A stretch of 64,000 nt of DNA from Pseudomonas asuensis (GCF_014646755.1 NZ_BMNW01000003.1:513352-577351); one strand, 5' to 3'; positions 9,238 through 24,557 are shown, numbered from the stretch's first letter. Made by a program: numbers and translations. The notes: a model not told the origin generated them from the letters alone.

Positions 9238-9345
9238 ATTTGGTAGGCTCACTCAACGCAGGTCAACTGTGCGTTAAAAATGAGTGTCTACTGATGCTTC
9301 CCGCATCCGCCCGTACATCCTAGACTGCGTATTGCCGACGTTTTC

Positions 9346-9412
9346 TGTCGCATATCTGTAAGCCGCTCCGCGGGCTGGTTGTGCGCTGTAAATAGTTGTC
9401 GCATAGCGGCAA
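9346..9412 (+). promoter_or_regulatory. Two ArgR-type half-sites upstream of aruC
   Basis: Two exact matches to the Pseudomonas ArgR half-site pattern TGTCGC-N8-AA lie at 9346-9361 and 9397-9412, in the same orientation and 51 bases apart. They sit 67-133 bases before the aruC start. In P. aeruginosa, ArgR activates the aru operon in response to arginine, so these are the expected operators. The pattern is taken from memory of the published consensus. Confidence 0.7.
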
Positions 9413-9424
9413 TGCCCGGCGTGA

Positions 9425-10699
<1,275 letters not shown>

Positions 10700-10774
10700 G
10701 CTTAAACGTGGCGCAGGGAGGCGCCACGGCATTCAAGAACGATTTCAATTAGAAAAACTATAAGGAGTGACTTC

Positions 10775-11791
10775 ATGCTGGTGATGCGACCTGCTCGGGC
10801 AGCCGATTTGCCCCATGTGCAGCATCTGGCCGCGGACAGTCCGGTAGGTGTCACCTCTTTGCCGGATGACATCGAGCGGCTCAAGGAAAAGATCCGGGTT
10901 TCAGAAGCCTCGTTTGCAGCTGAAGTCAGCTTTAATGGCGAAGAAAGTTATTTCTTTGTCCTGGAAGATTTAGACACAGGGCGCCTGGTTGGCTGTTCTG
11001 CCATCATCGCCACGGCCGGTTTTTCCGAGCCGTTCTACAGCTTTCGGAACGAGACTTTTATTCATGCCTCCCGTGAGCTGAAGATTCACAACAAGACGCA
11101 TGTGCTTTCGCTTTGCCACGATCTGACCGGCAACAGTGTATTGAGCAGCTTCTATCTTGATCGTGATTTTCTGGATACGCCTGTCGCCGAGCTCAACTCG
11201 CGTGGCCGCCTGATGTTCATGGCTGGTCATCCCGAGCGGTTCGCCGAGTCTGTTGTGGTCGAGATCGTGGGCATGAGTGATGAGAAGGGTGACTCGCCAT
11301 TCTGGGACTCCGTAGGCCGGCACTTCTTTGACGTAAGCTATGCTGAAGCGGAGCGCATTTGCGGGGCCAAGAGTCGTACGTTTCTGGCCGAGCTGATGCC
11401 AATTTACCCGATCTACGTGCCGCTACTGACCGATGCAGCGCAAGAGGCAATAGGTCAAGTCCACCCACGTGCACAGATCACCTTCGATATCCTGACTCGC
11501 GAAGGCTTCGAGACAGACAACTACGTTGATATTTTCGACGGCGGTCCGACGTTGCATGCTCGCACCAATAACATTCGTTCAATGGCGGGTAGCCATATAG
11601 TCTCGGTAGAGGTGCGAGATGCTGTCGAGGGCACTCGCTCGTATCTGATCAGTAACGACCTGCTCCAGGATTACCGCGCCATTGTTTACGAACTCGACTG
11701 GGAGCCTGGAGCCCCAGCAGTCCTGTCAACTGCTGCTGCAGCTGCGCTGAACGTCAAGGCAGGCGATACCGTACGGCTCGTCGCCGTTTAA
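10775..11791 (+). CDS. aruF: Arginine/ornithine N-succinyltransferase, alpha subunit
   Basis: This 338-residue AstA-family acyltransferase subunit transfers succinyl from succinyl-CoA to the alpha-amino group of arginine (or ornithine), the first step of the pathway. The N-terminus MLVMRPARAADLPHVQHLA is GNAT-like. The segment HVLSLCHDLTGNSVLSSFYL and the block GDSPFWDSVGRHFFD followed by SYAEAERICG are family hallmarks. AAGGAG lies seven bases before the ATG. The next gene is its paralogue. Pseudomonas uses a heteromer of the two, whereas E. coli has a single astA. Confidence 0.95.
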   Translation: MLVMRPARAADLPHVQHLAADSPVGVTSLPDDIERLKEKIRVSEASFAAEVSFNGEESYFFVLEDLDTGRLVGCSAIIATAGFSEPFYSFRNETFIHASRELKIHNKTHVLSLCHDLTGNSVLSSFYLDRDFLDTPVAELNSRGRLMFMAGHPERFAESVVVEIVGMSDEKGDSPFWDSVGRHFFDVSYAEAERICGAKSRTFLAELMPIYPIYVPLLTDAAQEAIGQVHPRAQITFDILTREGFETDNYVDIFDGGPTLHARTNNIRSMAGSHIVSVEVRDAVEGTRSYLISNDLLQDYRAIVYELDWEPGAPAVLSTAAAAALNVKAGDTVRLVAV

Positions 11792-11885
11792 CCATGAAAC
11801 GTACCGTTGTCATGAGAGTAATGCGTGCCCAAGGCGCGTCAGACGCAAGCGCGACTAAAGGTCGGCCTGAGTCATCGGAGGGAAT

Positions 11886-15714
<3,829 letters not shown>

Positions 15715-15722
15715 GTGCAGAC

Positions 15723-16007
15723 ATGATCGAAAGCTTGTCCCTTATTCTTGAAGATACCCAAGGCGAGCGCCGCGAAGCACGCGCTGCTCGTGTTGCCGTT
15801 CAAATCAATGGCCGTGACCTCTGGCTGGAGCCGGATGGACAAGGTGGGCTCACGATCTATGCCGAGTCTTTTGAAGACGAGGCTGAAACCCCGGTACTGG
15901 CGCTACGCCCCCAGGCGGTGAATCAGTTTGGGCTGGCGCTCAGCCTGGAGCCGGTTGCAGAGGACCATGAGCATGGCCCAGATTGTGGTTGTGGGCATGA
16001 TCACTGA
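15723..16007 (+). CDS. Small conserved protein with His/Cys-rich tail between aruB and aruE
   Basis: This 94-residue acidic protein starts at ATG 15723, eight bases after the aruB stop. An alternative TTG at 15711 would overlap aruB. It has no signal or membrane segment. The last residues are EDHEHGPDCGCGHDH, with four His and two Cys, which suggests metal binding. A small gene sits at this place in the aru cluster of P. aeruginosa (PA0900 from memory). AruE, the next product, is a zinc enzyme, so a metal-handling role is possible but unproved. Confidence 0.75.
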   Translation: MIESLSLILEDTQGERREARAARVAVQINGRDLWLEPDGQGGLTIYAESFEDEAETPVLALRPQAVNQFGLALSLEPVAEDHEHGPDCGCGHDH

Positions 16008-16034
16008 CTAACACTACTGCCAGCCAGGATCATC

Positions 16035-17054
16035 ATGACGGAACAGTACGGTCTTTCTCTGGGCAAGCTGCTTGAACTCACATTGGCTGGCCGGGAGCCA
16101 GCCGAAAAGATCCAGGTAACCTCCAGCGGCATCCGCCTGCAGTGGTTGAGTGAGGGTGCCTTGCTGGTCAAACCGGCTAATGGGACGGATGCGGGCGTTG
16201 ATCTTCTGCTGTCAGCCGGCATACACGGTAACGAGACAGCGCCTATCGAAATGCTGGATCGCCTTCTCAAAGGCATCGCGCGCGGTGAAATAAAACCGCG
16301 TATTCGAATTCTCTTTCTCTTGGGTAACCCCGAAGCCATGCGGCGCAATGTTCGCTTCGTTGAGCAGGACATGAATCGCCTGTTCAATGGCAAACATGCG
16401 CTGACTTCTGGATTCGAAGCTCAACGAGCCGATCAATTGGAGCGCCTGGTTACGCAGTTTTTCAGCGAGCCGGAAAGGCTTCGGCTCCATTACGATCTGC
16501 ATACAGCGATTCGTGGCTCGGCTATTGAACGGTTTGCGCTGTACCCCTGGAGCGAAGGGAGAGCGCACTCGCAGGCTGAAATGGTTCGATTAGAAGCGGC
16601 AGGTATTGATGCTGTACTGTTGCAGAGCAAGCCCGGTATCACATTCAGTGCCTACAGTTACGCGGCCCATCAGGCCGAAGCCTTTACGCTTGAATTGGGA
16701 AAGGCTCGTCCATTTGGCCAGAATGCTGGAGTGGATGTCAGTCTGCTGGAGGCCCGCCTCAAGGCCATGATCGAGCAATGCGAGCCTGAACTGCCTCAGA
16801 AACTGGAGCGGCTTAAGGTATTTCACGTGTCGCGGGAAATCATCAAGCAGAGCGAAGCGTTTCGCCTGCATCTGGCCGATGATGTCGCTAATTTCAGCCC
16901 GCTGCCTGAGGGTTACTTGCTTGCAGAGGACGGTCCTCAGAAATGGGTGGTTACTGAAACAGACGCCCGGATCATTTTCCCGAATCCAAACGTAAAGCCC
17001 GGTCTGCGTGCAGGCATTTTGATTGTTCCGACTACGGCAGTAGACAATTCGTGA
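16035..17054 (+). CDS. aruE: Succinylglutamate desuccinylase
   Basis: This 339-residue zinc-dependent deacylase of the AstE/aspartoacylase family splits N-succinylglutamate into succinate and glutamate, the last step of the pathway. Zinc ligands are visible as H64 and E67 in [10 protein letters not shown] and H156 in [10 protein letters not shown]. The catalytic Glu is E220 in [33 protein letters not shown] is the conserved substrate-carboxylate segment. It ends the arginine catabolic cluster, and the threonine aldolase gene follows after 56 bases. Confidence 0.95.
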   Translation: MTEQYGLSLGKLLELTLAGREPAEKIQVTSSGIRLQWLSEGALLVKPANGTDAGVDLLLSAGIHGNETAPIEMLDRLLKGIARGEIKPRIRILFLLGNPEAMRRNVRFVEQDMNRLFNGKHALTSGFEAQRADQLERLVTQFFSEPERLRLHYDLHTAIRGSAIERFALYPWSEGRAHSQAEMVRLEAAGIDAVLLQSKPGITFSAYSYAAHQAEAFTLELGKARPFGQNAGVDVSLLEARLKAMIEQCEPELPQKLERLKVFHVSREIIKQSEAFRLHLADDVANFSPLPEGYLLAEDGPQKWVVTETDARIIFPNPNVKPGLRAGILIVPTTAVDNS

Positions 17055-17110
17055 TTTTCGAGGCGGCTTTGCATTAGCATCGGGGGTTTCCACGTTCCGG
17101 AGCTGTTTGT

Positions 17111-18115
17111 ATGAGCCTCATCGATTTGAGAAGTGATACCGTCACTCAGCCTACGCTAGCAATGCGCGAGATCATGGCGAAGGCTGAAGTGGGGGACGAC
17201 GTCTACGGTGAGGACCCTGCTGTTCTCCAACTGCAGCATCACTTGGCAGATGAGCTGGGTTTTGAGGCCGCCTTGTTTGTACCTACTGGTACCATGAGCA
17301 ATCTATTGGGGCTTATGGCGCATTGCGAGCGGGGTGATGAGTATCTGGTCGGGCAGCTTGCTCATACGTACAAGTATGAAGGGGGTGGGGCGGCTGTCCT
17401 GGGCTCTATCCAGCCGCAGCCAGTTGAGATGGAAAGTGACGGTAGCCTGGATTTAAATCGGGTAGCGTCCTATATCAAACCCAAGGATTTTCACTTCGCG
17501 CGTACCCGTCTCCTTGCCCTGGAAAATACCATGCATGGCAAGGTCCTTCCCATAAGCTATCTTGCCGATGCCCGCCGCTTCACCCTTGAGCACGGGCTGG
17601 CTCTCCATCTGGATGGTGCCCGTCTCTATAACGCTATTGTCAAACTAGGCGTTGCACCAAAAGAAATCACACGTCATTTCGATTCCGTGTCGGTGTGTCT
17701 CTCAAAAGGGCTGGGCGCGCCGGTAGGATCTGTTCTGTGCGGCAGCCAAGAGCTGATTGACAAGGCCATCCGCTGGCGCAAGGTTGTTGGGGGCGGTATG
17801 CGCCAGGCTGGCATACTTGCGGCAGCTGGGCTTTACGCACTTCAAAACAATGTCACACGTCTGGCAGAAGACCATGCCAATGCAGAGCGTCTCGCTAAAG
17901 GGCTTAGTGAGTTGGGCTACACTGTTGAGCCAGTACAAACCAATATGGTTTACCTTGCCATGGGCGATGAGGCTTCCCAGCTGGCTTCTTTCCTGAGAGA
18001 AAGAGGCATTGTAGTCAGTGCAGCTGCACGGTTAAGGTTGGTAACGCATCTGGATGTGTCCGAGGCGGATATCAAAACCGTACTGGAAGCATTCGCAGCC
18101 TACCGCAAGGCCTGA
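17111..18115 (+). CDS. ltaE: Low-specificity L-threonine aldolase
   Basis: This 334-residue PLP enzyme cleaves L-threonine or L-allo-threonine to glycine and acetaldehyde. Signatures are [12 protein letters not shown] at the N-terminus, [10 protein letters not shown], the PLP-stacking region with [23 protein letters not shown] (Asp and Arg for PLP) and the Schiff-base K199 in [11 protein letters not shown]. It is cytoplasmic. It lies between aruE and alaS as I recall for P. aeruginosa, with 120 bases before alaS, so it is probably a separate unit. Confidence 0.93.
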   Translation: MSLIDLRSDTVTQPTLAMREIMAKAEVGDDVYGEDPAVLQLQHHLADELGFEAALFVPTGTMSNLLGLMAHCERGDEYLVGQLAHTYKYEGGGAAVLGSIQPQPVEMESDGSLDLNRVASYIKPKDFHFARTRLLALENTMHGKVLPISYLADARRFTLEHGLALHLDGARLYNAIVKLGVAPKEITRHFDSVSVCLSKGLGAPVGSVLCGSQELIDKAIRWRKVVGGGMRQAGILAAAGLYALQNNVTRLAEDHANAERLAKGLSELGYTVEPVQTNMVYLAMGDEASQLASFLRERGIVVSAAARLRLVTHLDVSEADIKTVLEAFAAYRKA

Positions 18116-18235
18116 ATCCACTTGAATTAAATAGGCATTGCCTATATCGCAAATTGACGACAGCCGGCGCTCCGTCCCGATATACTGCAAGTCTTTGCTG
18201 GCGCGCTGTAGCCCTGTATCTGTCTGGAAGAATTT

Positions 18236-20860
18236 ATGAAAAGCGCAGAAATCCGTGAAGCCTTCCTCCGCTTCTTCGAAGAGAAGGGGCACACCCGAGT
18301 GGCCTCAAGTTCGCTGATCCCCGCGAACGACCCAACCCTGTTGTTTACCAACGCAGGTATGAACCAGTTCAAGGATTGCTTCCTTGGGCTTGAAAAGCGT
18401 GCTTATACCCGAGCGACTAGCAGCCAGAAATGCGTACGTGCCGGTGGCAAGCACAATGATCTGGAAAATGTCGGTTATACGGCGCGTCACCATACCTTTT
18501 TTGAAATGCTGGGCAATTTCAGCTTTGGCGACTATTTCAAGCGTGATGCCATTACCTTTGCCTGGGAATTTCTAACCTCACCCAAATGGTTGGGGCTGCC
18601 CAAGGAAAAGCTGTGGGTTACTGTCTACGAAACCGACGACGAAGCGTTCGATATCTGGACCAAGGAAGTTGGCGTGCCGGTAGAGCACATGGTGCGTATC
18701 GGTGACAACAAGGGTGCTCCATATGCATCCGATAACTTCTGGACAATGGGTGACACTGGACCATGCGGCCCTTGCACCGAGATCTTTTTTGATCATGGCG
18801 AAGACATTTGGGGCGGCCCGCCCGGCTCGCCAGAAGAAGACGGCGACCGCTATATCGAGATCTGGAACAACGTCTTCATGCAGTTCAATCGCACAGCCGA
18901 TGGTGTTCTGCATCCCTTACCTGCGCCAAGTGTTGACACGGGCATGGGCCTGGAGCGGATCAGTGCCGTGCTGCAGCATGTGCATTCGAACTATGAGATC
19001 GATCTGTTTAAAAACCTCCTGGCAGCGTCTGCCGAAGCCATTGGTTGCGCCAATGACGATGCACCTTCACTAAAGGTTGTTGCCGACCATATCCGCTCCT
19101 GCGGCTTCCTGATTGCTGATGGCGTACTGCCTTCCAATGAAGGTCGTGGCTATGTGCTGCGCCGCATTGTTCGCCGCGCCTGCCGTCACGGCAATAAGCT
19201 CGGCGCCAAAGGCACGTTCTTCCACAAAATCGTTGCAGCACTGGCGGCTGAAATGGGTGATGCCTTCCCTGAGCTTAAAGCCCAGCAGGCGCATATCGAG
19301 CGTGTACTGCGTACCGAGGAAGAGCAGTTTGCCAAGACCTTGGAACAAGGCCTTAAGATCCTGGAACAGGATCTGGCAGATCTCAAAGGTGATGTTATTC
19401 CAGGTGACGTAGTGTTCAAGCTGTATGACACCTACGGCTTCCCGGTTGACCTGACAAACGATATCGCACGCGAACGTAATCTTACGTTGGATGAAGAGGG
19501 CTTCGAGCGGGAGATGGAAGCTCAGCGTGAACGTGCGCGCTCTGCCAGCTCGTTCGGTGTGGATTACAACAGCCTGGTCAAGGTTGATGGCGAAACGCTC
19601 TTTACGGGCTATGACAGCCACGCCGGTAGTGGAAAGATTGTCGCCTTGTTTAAGGCCGGTAACCCAGTGCCTCAGTTGGTTGAAGGGGATGAGGGTGTTG
19701 TGGTGCTGGACCAGACGCCTTTCTACGCCGAGTCGGGTGGTCAGGTAGGGGATAGCGGTTATCTATTCGCTGATGGCCAGCGCTTCGATGTGCGTGATAC
19801 CACCAAAGCGGGCGGCGCTTTCCTGCATCATGGTTTGGTTGCTGCAGGTACCCTCAAGGTCGGGGAGACGCTGGAAACGCAGGTGGATGCCTCGGTGCGT
19901 CAGGCAACTGCGCTTAACCATTCGGCAACACACCTGCTGCACGCTGCGTTGCGTCAGGTATTGGGTGATCATGTTCAGCAGAAGGGTTCACTGGTTGACA
20001 GCCAACGTCTGCGGTTCGACTTCAGTCACTTTGAGGCCATCAAGCTTGAGCAGCTCAAGGACCTGGAGGAGATCGTCAACACTGAGGTTCGTCGCAATAC
20101 GCCAGTTCAGGTTGAGTTGATGGACATCGAAAGCGCCAAGCGCAAGGGTGCCATGGCGCTATTTGGTGAGAAGTATGGCGATACCGTACGCGTACTCACC
20201 ATGGGTGATGGCTTCTCCATTGAGCTCTGTGGCGGGACTCACGTTGCCCGCACCGGCGATATCGGCGTCTTCAAAATCATCAGTGAAGGTGGTGTGGCGT
20301 CGGGTGTACGCCGTATCGAGGCAGTCACTGGGGCTGGCGCACTGGGCTATCTGAACAAGGCGGAAGAACAGCTCAAGGAAGCAGCCGGCCTGCTCAAGGG
20401 CAGCCGTGAGAACGTCATCGACAAGCTTTCCGGTGTGCTTGATCGTAACCGGCAGTTAGAAAAGGAGCTGGAGCAGCTCAAGGCCAAGGCAGCCAGCGCT
20501 GCCGGCAATGATCTGGCAGGCTCTGCCGTTGAAATCAAGGGTGTCAAGGTGCTGGCTGCCCGCCTTGACGGGCTGGACAGTAAAGCCCTGATGGCTATGG
20601 TGGATCAGCTCAAGAACAAGCTGGGCTCTGCCGTGATTCTACTGGGCGGTGAGCAGGACGGTAAGGTTGTTCTGGTAGCAGGTGTAACTCAGGATCTGAC
20701 CAGTCGCTTGAAAGCGGGTGACCTGATGAAGCAAGCCGCTGCGCATGTAGGCGGGAAGGGCGGTGGTCGTCCTGATATGGCTCAGGGTGGTGGTACCGAT
20801 CCGGCTGCGTTGGAAGGCGCACTGGAGCTGGCCCGCAGCTTTGCCGAAGCAGGACTGTGA
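18236..20860 (+). CDS. alaS: Alanyl-tRNA synthetase
   Basis: This 874-residue class II synthetase charges tRNA-Ala. Domains run in order. The catalytic core (1-250) begins [19 protein letters not shown] and contains [15 protein letters not shown] and the motif-3 block DTGMGLERI. The tRNA-recognition domain follows. The editing domain (about 550-710) has the metal site [11 protein letters not shown] and [13 protein letters not shown]. The C-terminal C-Ala part (750-874) has a coiled coil ([18 protein letters not shown]) and the glycine-rich [15 protein letters not shown]. All key motifs are intact. lysC follows after 97 bases, as in other gammaproteobacteria. Confidence 0.98.
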   Translation: MKSAEIREAFLRFFEEKGHTRVASSSLIPANDPTLLFTNAGMNQFKDCFLGLEKRAYTRATSSQKCVRAGGKHNDLENVGYTARHHTFFEMLGNFSFGDYFKRDAITFAWEFLTSPKWLGLPKEKLWVTVYETDDEAFDIWTKEVGVPVEHMVRIGDNKGAPYASDNFWTMGDTGPCGPCTEIFFDHGEDIWGGPPGSPEEDGDRYIEIWNNVFMQFNRTADGVLHPLPAPSVDTGMGLERISAVLQHVHSNYEIDLFKNLLAASAEAIGCANDDAPSLKVVADHIRSCGFLIADGVLPSNEGRGYVLRRIVRRACRHGNKLGAKGTFFHKIVAALAAEMGDAFPELKAQQAHIERVLRTEEEQFAKTLEQGLKILEQDLADLKGDVIPGDVVFKLYDTYGFPVDLTNDIARERNLTLDEEGFEREMEAQRERARSASSFGVDYNSLVKVDGETLFTGYDSHAGSGKIVALFKAGNPVPQLVEGDEGVVVLDQTPFYAESGGQVGDSGYLFADGQRFDVRDTTKAGGAFLHHGLVAAGTLKVGETLETQVDASVRQATALNHSATHLLHAALRQVLGDHVQQKGSLVDSQRLRFDFSHFEAIKLEQLKDLEEIVNTEVRRNTPVQVELMDIESAKRKGAMALFGEKYGDTVRVLTMGDGFSIELCGGTHVARTGDIGVFKIISEGGVASGVRRIEAVTGAGALGYLNKAEEQLKEAAGLLKGSRENVIDKLSGVLDRNRQLEKELEQLKAKAASAAGNDLAGSAVEIKGVKVLAARLDGLDSKALMAMVDQLKNKLGSAVILLGGEQDGKVVLVAGVTQDLTSRLKAGDLMKQAAAHVGGKGGGRPDMAQGGGTDPAALEGALELARSFAEAGL

Positions 20861-20957
20861 TTGAATAAGCGATGGGGCTCGCATCGCGCTCTGTGAGCCC
20901 TTGGCAGGTGTATACCTGAATTGTTAAATGAGCGCCCTCGCGTTAGGCAGCAATTAA

Positions 20958-22193
20958 ATGGCATTGATCGTACAGAAGTTCGGCGGCACCTCGGTGGGTA
21001 CTGTCGAGCGCATCGAACAGGTGGCCGAAAAGGTCAAGAAGTTCCGCGAAGCCGGTGATGACATCGTGGTGGTGGTTTCTGCCATGAGTGGCGAGACCAA
21101 TCGTCTGATCGATCTGGCCAAGCAAATCATGCCGCAGCCAAACCCGCGCGAGTTAGATGTAATGGTGTCAACAGGTGAGCAGGTGACTATTGCCCTACTT
21201 GCCATGGCACTAACCAAGCGGGGTGTTCCGGCCGTGTCCTTCACCGGTGGACAAGTCCGGATCCTGACTGATAGCGCCTTTACCAAAGCGCGCATCGTCA
21301 GTATTGACGAGCATCGTATCCGTGCCGAACTCAAGGCTGGGCGAGTCGTGGTTGTGGCAGGTTTCCAAGGCGTGGATGAGCAAGGCAACATTACTACCTT
21401 GGGCCGTGGCGGCTCTGACACCACTGGTGTCGCGCTGGCAGCCGCGCTCAAGGCGAGTGAGTGTCAGATCTATACCGATGTGGATGGTGTGTATACCACC
21501 GACCCGCGTGTAGTGCCTCATGCGCGTCGTCTTGAAAAGATTACCTTCGAGGAAATGCTGGAAATGGCCAGCCTCGGCTCGAAGGTTCTGCAGATCCGCT
21601 CGGTCGAGTTTGCAGGCAAATACAACGTGCCTCTGCGCGTACTTCATAGTTTCAAAGAGGGTCCAGGCACCCTTATTACTCTTGATGACGAGGAATCCAT
21701 GGAACAGCCGATCATCTCCGGCATCGCCTTTAACCGTGACGAAGCCAAGCTGACTATCCGCGGTGTTCCAGACACCCCGGGTGTTGCATTCAAGATCCTG
21801 GGTCCTATTAGTGCGGCCAATATCGAAGTCGATATGATCGTGCAGAACGTTTCGCACGATAACACCACAGACTTCACCTTTACGGTGCACCGTAACGACT
21901 ACCAGAATGCTCTTGAAATTCTTAAGCAGACGGCGTCCACCATTGGTGCACGCGAGGCAACAGGCGACACCAAGATTGCCAAGGTTTCGATTGTGGGGGT
22001 CGGTATGCGCTCTCACGCCGGTGTGGCCAGCCAGATGTTTGAAGCGCTAGCCAAGGAAAGCATCAATATTCAGATGATTTCGACATCTGAAATCAAGGTG
22101 TCGGTGGTCATCGAAGAGAAGTATCTGGAATTGGCTGTACGCGCTCTTCATACGGCATTCGAGCTCGATGCGCCTGCTCGGGTAAGCGAATAG
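20958..22193 (+). CDS. lysC: Aspartate kinase (lysine/threonine-sensitive type)
   Basis: This 411-residue enzyme phosphorylates aspartate, the entry to Lys, Met, Thr and diaminopimelate synthesis. The kinase domain (1-245) has [25 protein letters not shown] and [18 protein letters not shown]. Two ACT regulatory domains follow (about 265-410: [19 protein letters not shown] and [20 protein letters not shown]). An in-frame ATG at about 21700 ([11 protein letters not shown]) lies where an internal start makes a separate beta subunit in some alpha2-beta2 aspartokinases, so two products are possible. Its product feeds Asd, encoded near 30.2 kb. Confidence 0.96.
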   Translation: MALIVQKFGGTSVGTVERIEQVAEKVKKFREAGDDIVVVVSAMSGETNRLIDLAKQIMPQPNPRELDVMVSTGEQVTIALLAMALTKRGVPAVSFTGGQVRILTDSAFTKARIVSIDEHRIRAELKAGRVVVVAGFQGVDEQGNITTLGRGGSDTTGVALAAALKASECQIYTDVDGVYTTDPRVVPHARRLEKITFEEMLEMASLGSKVLQIRSVEFAGKYNVPLRVLHSFKEGPGTLITLDDEESMEQPIISGIAFNRDEAKLTIRGVPDTPGVAFKILGPISAANIEVDMIVQNVSHDNTTDFTFTVHRNDYQNALEILKQTASTIGAREATGDTKIAKVSIVGVGMRSHAGVASQMFEALAKESINIQMISTSEIKVSVVIEEKYLELAVRALHTAFELDAPARVSE

Positions 22194-22359
22194 CCAAGCT
22201 CTCTGGAGGGCGGTTTAAGGTGCCTTCCATCGATTTGATCATGCCGCCGGAACTTTCTTTCTGGCGGTATTGGTCAATAGATCAGTAAGGATCGCGGGTT
22301 CCCGGAATTGATCCTGATTTTTTTTGCAGACTGTGGTCCTGAACGAAAGGAGAAAAGGA

Positions 22360-22545
22360 ATGCTTATTCTAACTCGACGGGTTGGAGAAACCCTTATGGT
22401 AGGCGATGAAGTGACCGTAACGGTCCTGGGAGTAAAGGGAAATCAGGTGCGCATTGGCGTAAATGCCCCTAAAGAAGTAGCGGTTCACCGCGAGGAAATC
22501 TACCAGCGTATCCAAAAGGAAAAGGACCAAGAGCCTAACATCTGA
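22360..22545 (+). CDS. rsmA: Carbon storage regulator RsmA/CsrA
   Basis: This 61-residue RNA-binding global regulator forms a dimer that binds GGA-containing loops near ribosome sites. The sequence is classic: [37 protein letters not shown] and HREEIYQRI, with the RNA-contacting L4 and R44 regions intact. The ATG at 22360 was chosen over an in-frame upstream codon because all CsrA proteins start MLILTRR. Its own leader has AGGA at 22348-22351 and 22356-22359, so it may bind its own message. Confidence 0.98.
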   Translation: MLILTRRVGETLMVGDEVTVTVLGVKGNQVRIGVNAPKEVAVHREEIYQRIQKEKDQEPNI

Positions 22546-22563
22546 TTTTTATTTAACTTTTTG

Positions 22564-22592
22564 CTTGCATCCGAAAAAAAAACGCGTATATT
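22564..22592 (+). promoter_or_regulatory. Sigma-70-type promoter of the tRNA-Ser gene
   Basis: CTTGCA (22564-22569), 17-base spacer, TATATT (22587-22592), then a GC-rich discriminator (ACGCCCCG) typical of stringently controlled stable-RNA promoters. The tRNA starts 13 bases after the -10. Confidence 0.65.
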
Positions 22593-22604
22593 ACGCCCCG
22601 TCGC

Positions 22605-22695
22605 GGTGAGGTGGCCGAGAGGCCGAAGGCGCTCCCCTGCTAAGGGAGTACACCTCAAAAGGGTGTCGAGGGTTCGAATCCCTCCCTCACCGCCA
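22605..22695 (+). tRNA. tRNA-Ser (anticodon GCU)
   Basis: A 91-base class II tRNA with a long variable arm. Acceptor GGTGAGG pairs with CCTCACC, the discriminator is G and CCA is encoded. The anticodon loop CTGCTAA sits in the stem CTCCC/GGGAG, and the T-loop is TTCGAAT. It reads AGC/AGU codons. Confidence 0.97.
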
Positions 22696-22763
22696 TTTAC
22701 GTTACAGGTTCCGAGAAAAGCGATTCAGAGTTCTATCCCTCTGATTTCATTAAGAAAATTCGC

Positions 22764-22791
22764 TTGACTCGATAAAGTATGAGCCTATAAT
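22764..22791 (+). promoter_or_regulatory. Near-consensus sigma-70 promoter of the tRNA-Arg pair
   Basis: TTGACT (22764-22769), 16-base spacer, TATAAT (22786-22791). The first tRNA-Arg begins 13 bases later. The strong boxes fit a highly expressed stable-RNA unit that runs through both tRNA genes. Confidence 0.8.
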
Positions 22792-22804
22792 GTGCACCCT
22801 CAGC

Positions 22805-22881
22805 GCGCTCGTAGCTCAGCTGGATAGAGTACTCGGCTACGAACCGAGCGGTCAGAGGTTCGAATCCTCTCGAGCGCGCCA
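22805..22881 (+). tRNA. tRNA-Arg (anticodon ACG), copy 1
   Basis: A 77-base tRNA with acceptor GCGCTCG/CGAGCGC, D-arm GCTCAGCTGGATAGAGT, anticodon loop CTACGAA and encoded CCA. The A34 is normally deaminated to inosine, so it reads CGU, CGC and CGA. Confidence 0.97.
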
Positions 22882-22949
22882 TTTTGAAGGGTGCTTAACA
22901 AGCACCCGGCTTTACCAGTGGTGATCTGGATATAAAACCACCAAGTTGC

Positions 22950-23026
22950 GCGCTCGTAGCTCAGCTGGATAGAGTACTCGGCTACGAACCGAGCGGTCAG
23001 AGGTTCGAATCCTCTCGAGCGCGCCA
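22950..23026 (+). tRNA. tRNA-Arg (anticodon ACG), copy 2
   Basis: Identical over its full 77 bases to the copy 145 bases upstream, with a 68-base spacer between them. It is probably processed from the same transcript, since no separate promoter is evident in the spacer and a terminator follows directly. Confidence 0.97.
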
Positions 23027-23032
23027 TACCCC

Positions 23033-23066
23033 AAAGGGCTTGCAGAAATGCAAGCCCTTTGTTTTT
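23033..23066 (+). terminator. Rho-independent terminator of the tRNA-Arg unit
   Basis: A 12-bp perfect stem AAAGGGCTTGCA / TGCAAGCCCTTT around a GAAA tetraloop, followed by GTTTTT. Strong canonical form, seven bases after the second tRNA. Confidence 0.95.
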
Positions 23067-23108
23067 GTGCCCTGAAAAATCTGTACAAACATGTTCCGGC
23101 GAGGCCAT

Positions 23109-23546
23109 ATGAGTTGGGATCGTGAAAATCCGTTCGTCATGTCGCTGCAAGTGTCGGTTAGCGACATTGATGCGCTTGGGCATGCAAACAATGCCGTTTA
23201 TGTCTCTTGGCTAGAGCAGTGTGCTTGGCAGCATTCCAACAGTTTGGGGCTTGGGGTTGATGAGTTTCATCGGCTGGATCGGGCTATGGCGGTAGTCCGA
23301 CACGAGATAGATTACCTGGCAAGTGCCTTTAAGGGCGATGAGTTGCTGCTAGGGACTTGGCTGACCGATTGGGATAAGCGACTGCGCATGACGCGCCAAT
23401 TTCAGCTGGTGCGTCCATCTGACGGTCTTACCGTGCTGCGCGCAATAACCACCTTTGTTTGCATAGAGCTCTCTTCAGGTAAACCGCGACGAATGCCTGA
23501 AGCTTTCATCCGGGGTTATGGTCAGGCATTGCCTAGTTCGCTTTAA
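23109..23546 (+). CDS. 4HBT-family acyl-CoA thioesterase
   Basis: This 145-residue single hot-dog-fold protein has the 4-hydroxybenzoyl-CoA thioesterase signature DIDALGHANNAVYVSWLEQC. The Asp of that block is the usual catalytic residue. FadM, YbgC and related enzymes of this shape hydrolyse acyl-CoAs. The ATG at 23109 has GAGG four bases upstream. An ATG at 23091 would add MFRRGH and is less likely. The substrate cannot be inferred. It starts 43 bases after the tRNA terminator and lies 18 bases before dusC, so the two are probably co-transcribed. Confidence 0.85.
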   Translation: MSWDRENPFVMSLQVSVSDIDALGHANNAVYVSWLEQCAWQHSNSLGLGVDEFHRLDRAMAVVRHEIDYLASAFKGDELLLGTWLTDWDKRLRMTRQFQLVRPSDGLTVLRAITTFVCIELSSGKPRRMPEAFIRGYGQALPSSL

Positions 23547-23564
23547 GTATCTTCAGAGGTCCGC

Positions 23565-24530
23565 ATGCAAATCGCTTTGGCACCCATGGAAGGGTTGGTT
23601 GATGAAATCCTGCGAGATCTGCTAACGCAGGTAGGTGGCATTGATTGGTGCGTTACTGAATTCATTCGTATCACCAATCGCTTATTACCTCAGTCAACCT
23701 ATCAGAAATATGCTCCTGAACTGGCAAATGGCTCCATGACGCGTGCAGGAGTGCCTATGCGGGTACAGTTCCTGGGGTCGGACCCTGTTTGTCTCGCGGA
23801 GAATGCGGCCTATGCCTGCACACTGGGTGCTCCGGTTATTGATCTCAACTTTGGCTGTCCCGCCAAAACGGTAAATAACTCCAAAGGCGGCGCCATTCTT
23901 CTTAATGAGCCCGAATTGCTTCACTCCATTGTCTCCCATGTTCGCCGTGCCGTTCCGGCGCATATCCCCGTAACCGCTAAGATGCGTTTAGGGTATGACA
24001 GTCCTGAGGGTGCTTTGGAGTGCGCGCAGGCGTTGGTTTCTGGTGGCGCACAACAGCTGGTCGTACATGCTCGCACCAAAAGAGATGGCTATAAGCCGCC
24101 GGCTCATTGGGAGTGGATTGCCAGAGTAGCGGAGGTGGTTGATGTACCTGTGCTGGCTAATGGCGAGATCTGGACGCTGGAAGATTATTGGCGGTGCCGC
24201 GAAGTCTGCGGCATTGCGGATGTCATGCTGGGGCGTGGTTTGGTCTCTCGGCCAGACCTGGCTCGGCAGATAGCTGCAAGTGTCCAGGGTGAGCCTATCG
24301 ATCCTATGCAGTGGGAGGAGCTTTTTTCGCTGCTACAGGTGTTCTGGCTTAAGGCTCGCCAGAAGATGGCGCCACGCTACGCGCCAGGTCGTTTCAAACA
24401 GTGGCTGGGCATGCTTTCTCGTAATTATGAGGAGGCTTTTGAGTTATTTGGTGAAATACGTCGTGAGACGGAATGTGAGCGAATAGATGCGCTCCTTGAG
24501 TTGCCAGCTTCAATACCTTCGGTTGCCTAG
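23565..24530 (+). CDS. dusC: tRNA-dihydrouridine(16) synthase
   Basis: This 321-residue FMN-dependent tRNA-modifying enzyme has a TIM-barrel catalytic domain that begins [20 protein letters not shown]. It shows VTEFIRI (a DusC feature), [20 protein letters not shown] with the catalytic Cys near 98, [13 protein letters not shown] and [16 protein letters not shown]. The C-terminal helical tRNA-binding domain has [20 protein letters not shown]. It reduces U16 of the tRNA D-loop. DusA or DusB are excluded by the N-terminal and C-terminal motifs, though the subclass call rests on recall. Confidence 0.92.
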   Translation: MQIALAPMEGLVDEILRDLLTQVGGIDWCVTEFIRITNRLLPQSTYQKYAPELANGSMTRAGVPMRVQFLGSDPVCLAENAAYACTLGAPVIDLNFGCPAKTVNNSKGGAILLNEPELLHSIVSHVRRAVPAHIPVTAKMRLGYDSPEGALECAQALVSGGAQQLVVHARTKRDGYKPPAHWEWIARVAEVVDVPVLANGEIWTLEDYWRCREVCGIADVMLGRGLVSRPDLARQIAASVQGEPIDPMQWEELFSLLQVFWLKARQKMAPRYAPGRFKQWLGMLSRNYEEAFELFGEIRRETECERIDALLELPASIPSVA

Positions 24531-24557
24531 AGGGTTTGCCATTTGTCGGTTGTGGCT

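Noticed and set aside
18154..18186. TTGACG and TATACT as an alaS promoter
   Set aside because: The spacing is 21 bases, too long for a normal sigma-70 promoter.
21210..22016. Long minus-strand frame within lysC
   Set aside because: It lies fully inside the intact aspartate kinase gene and shows no domain pattern.
22805..23026. Duplicate tRNA-Arg genes as attachment-site scars of an integrated element
   Set aside because: Both are complete tRNA genes in one transcription unit; no integrase or foreign DNA lies between or beside them.
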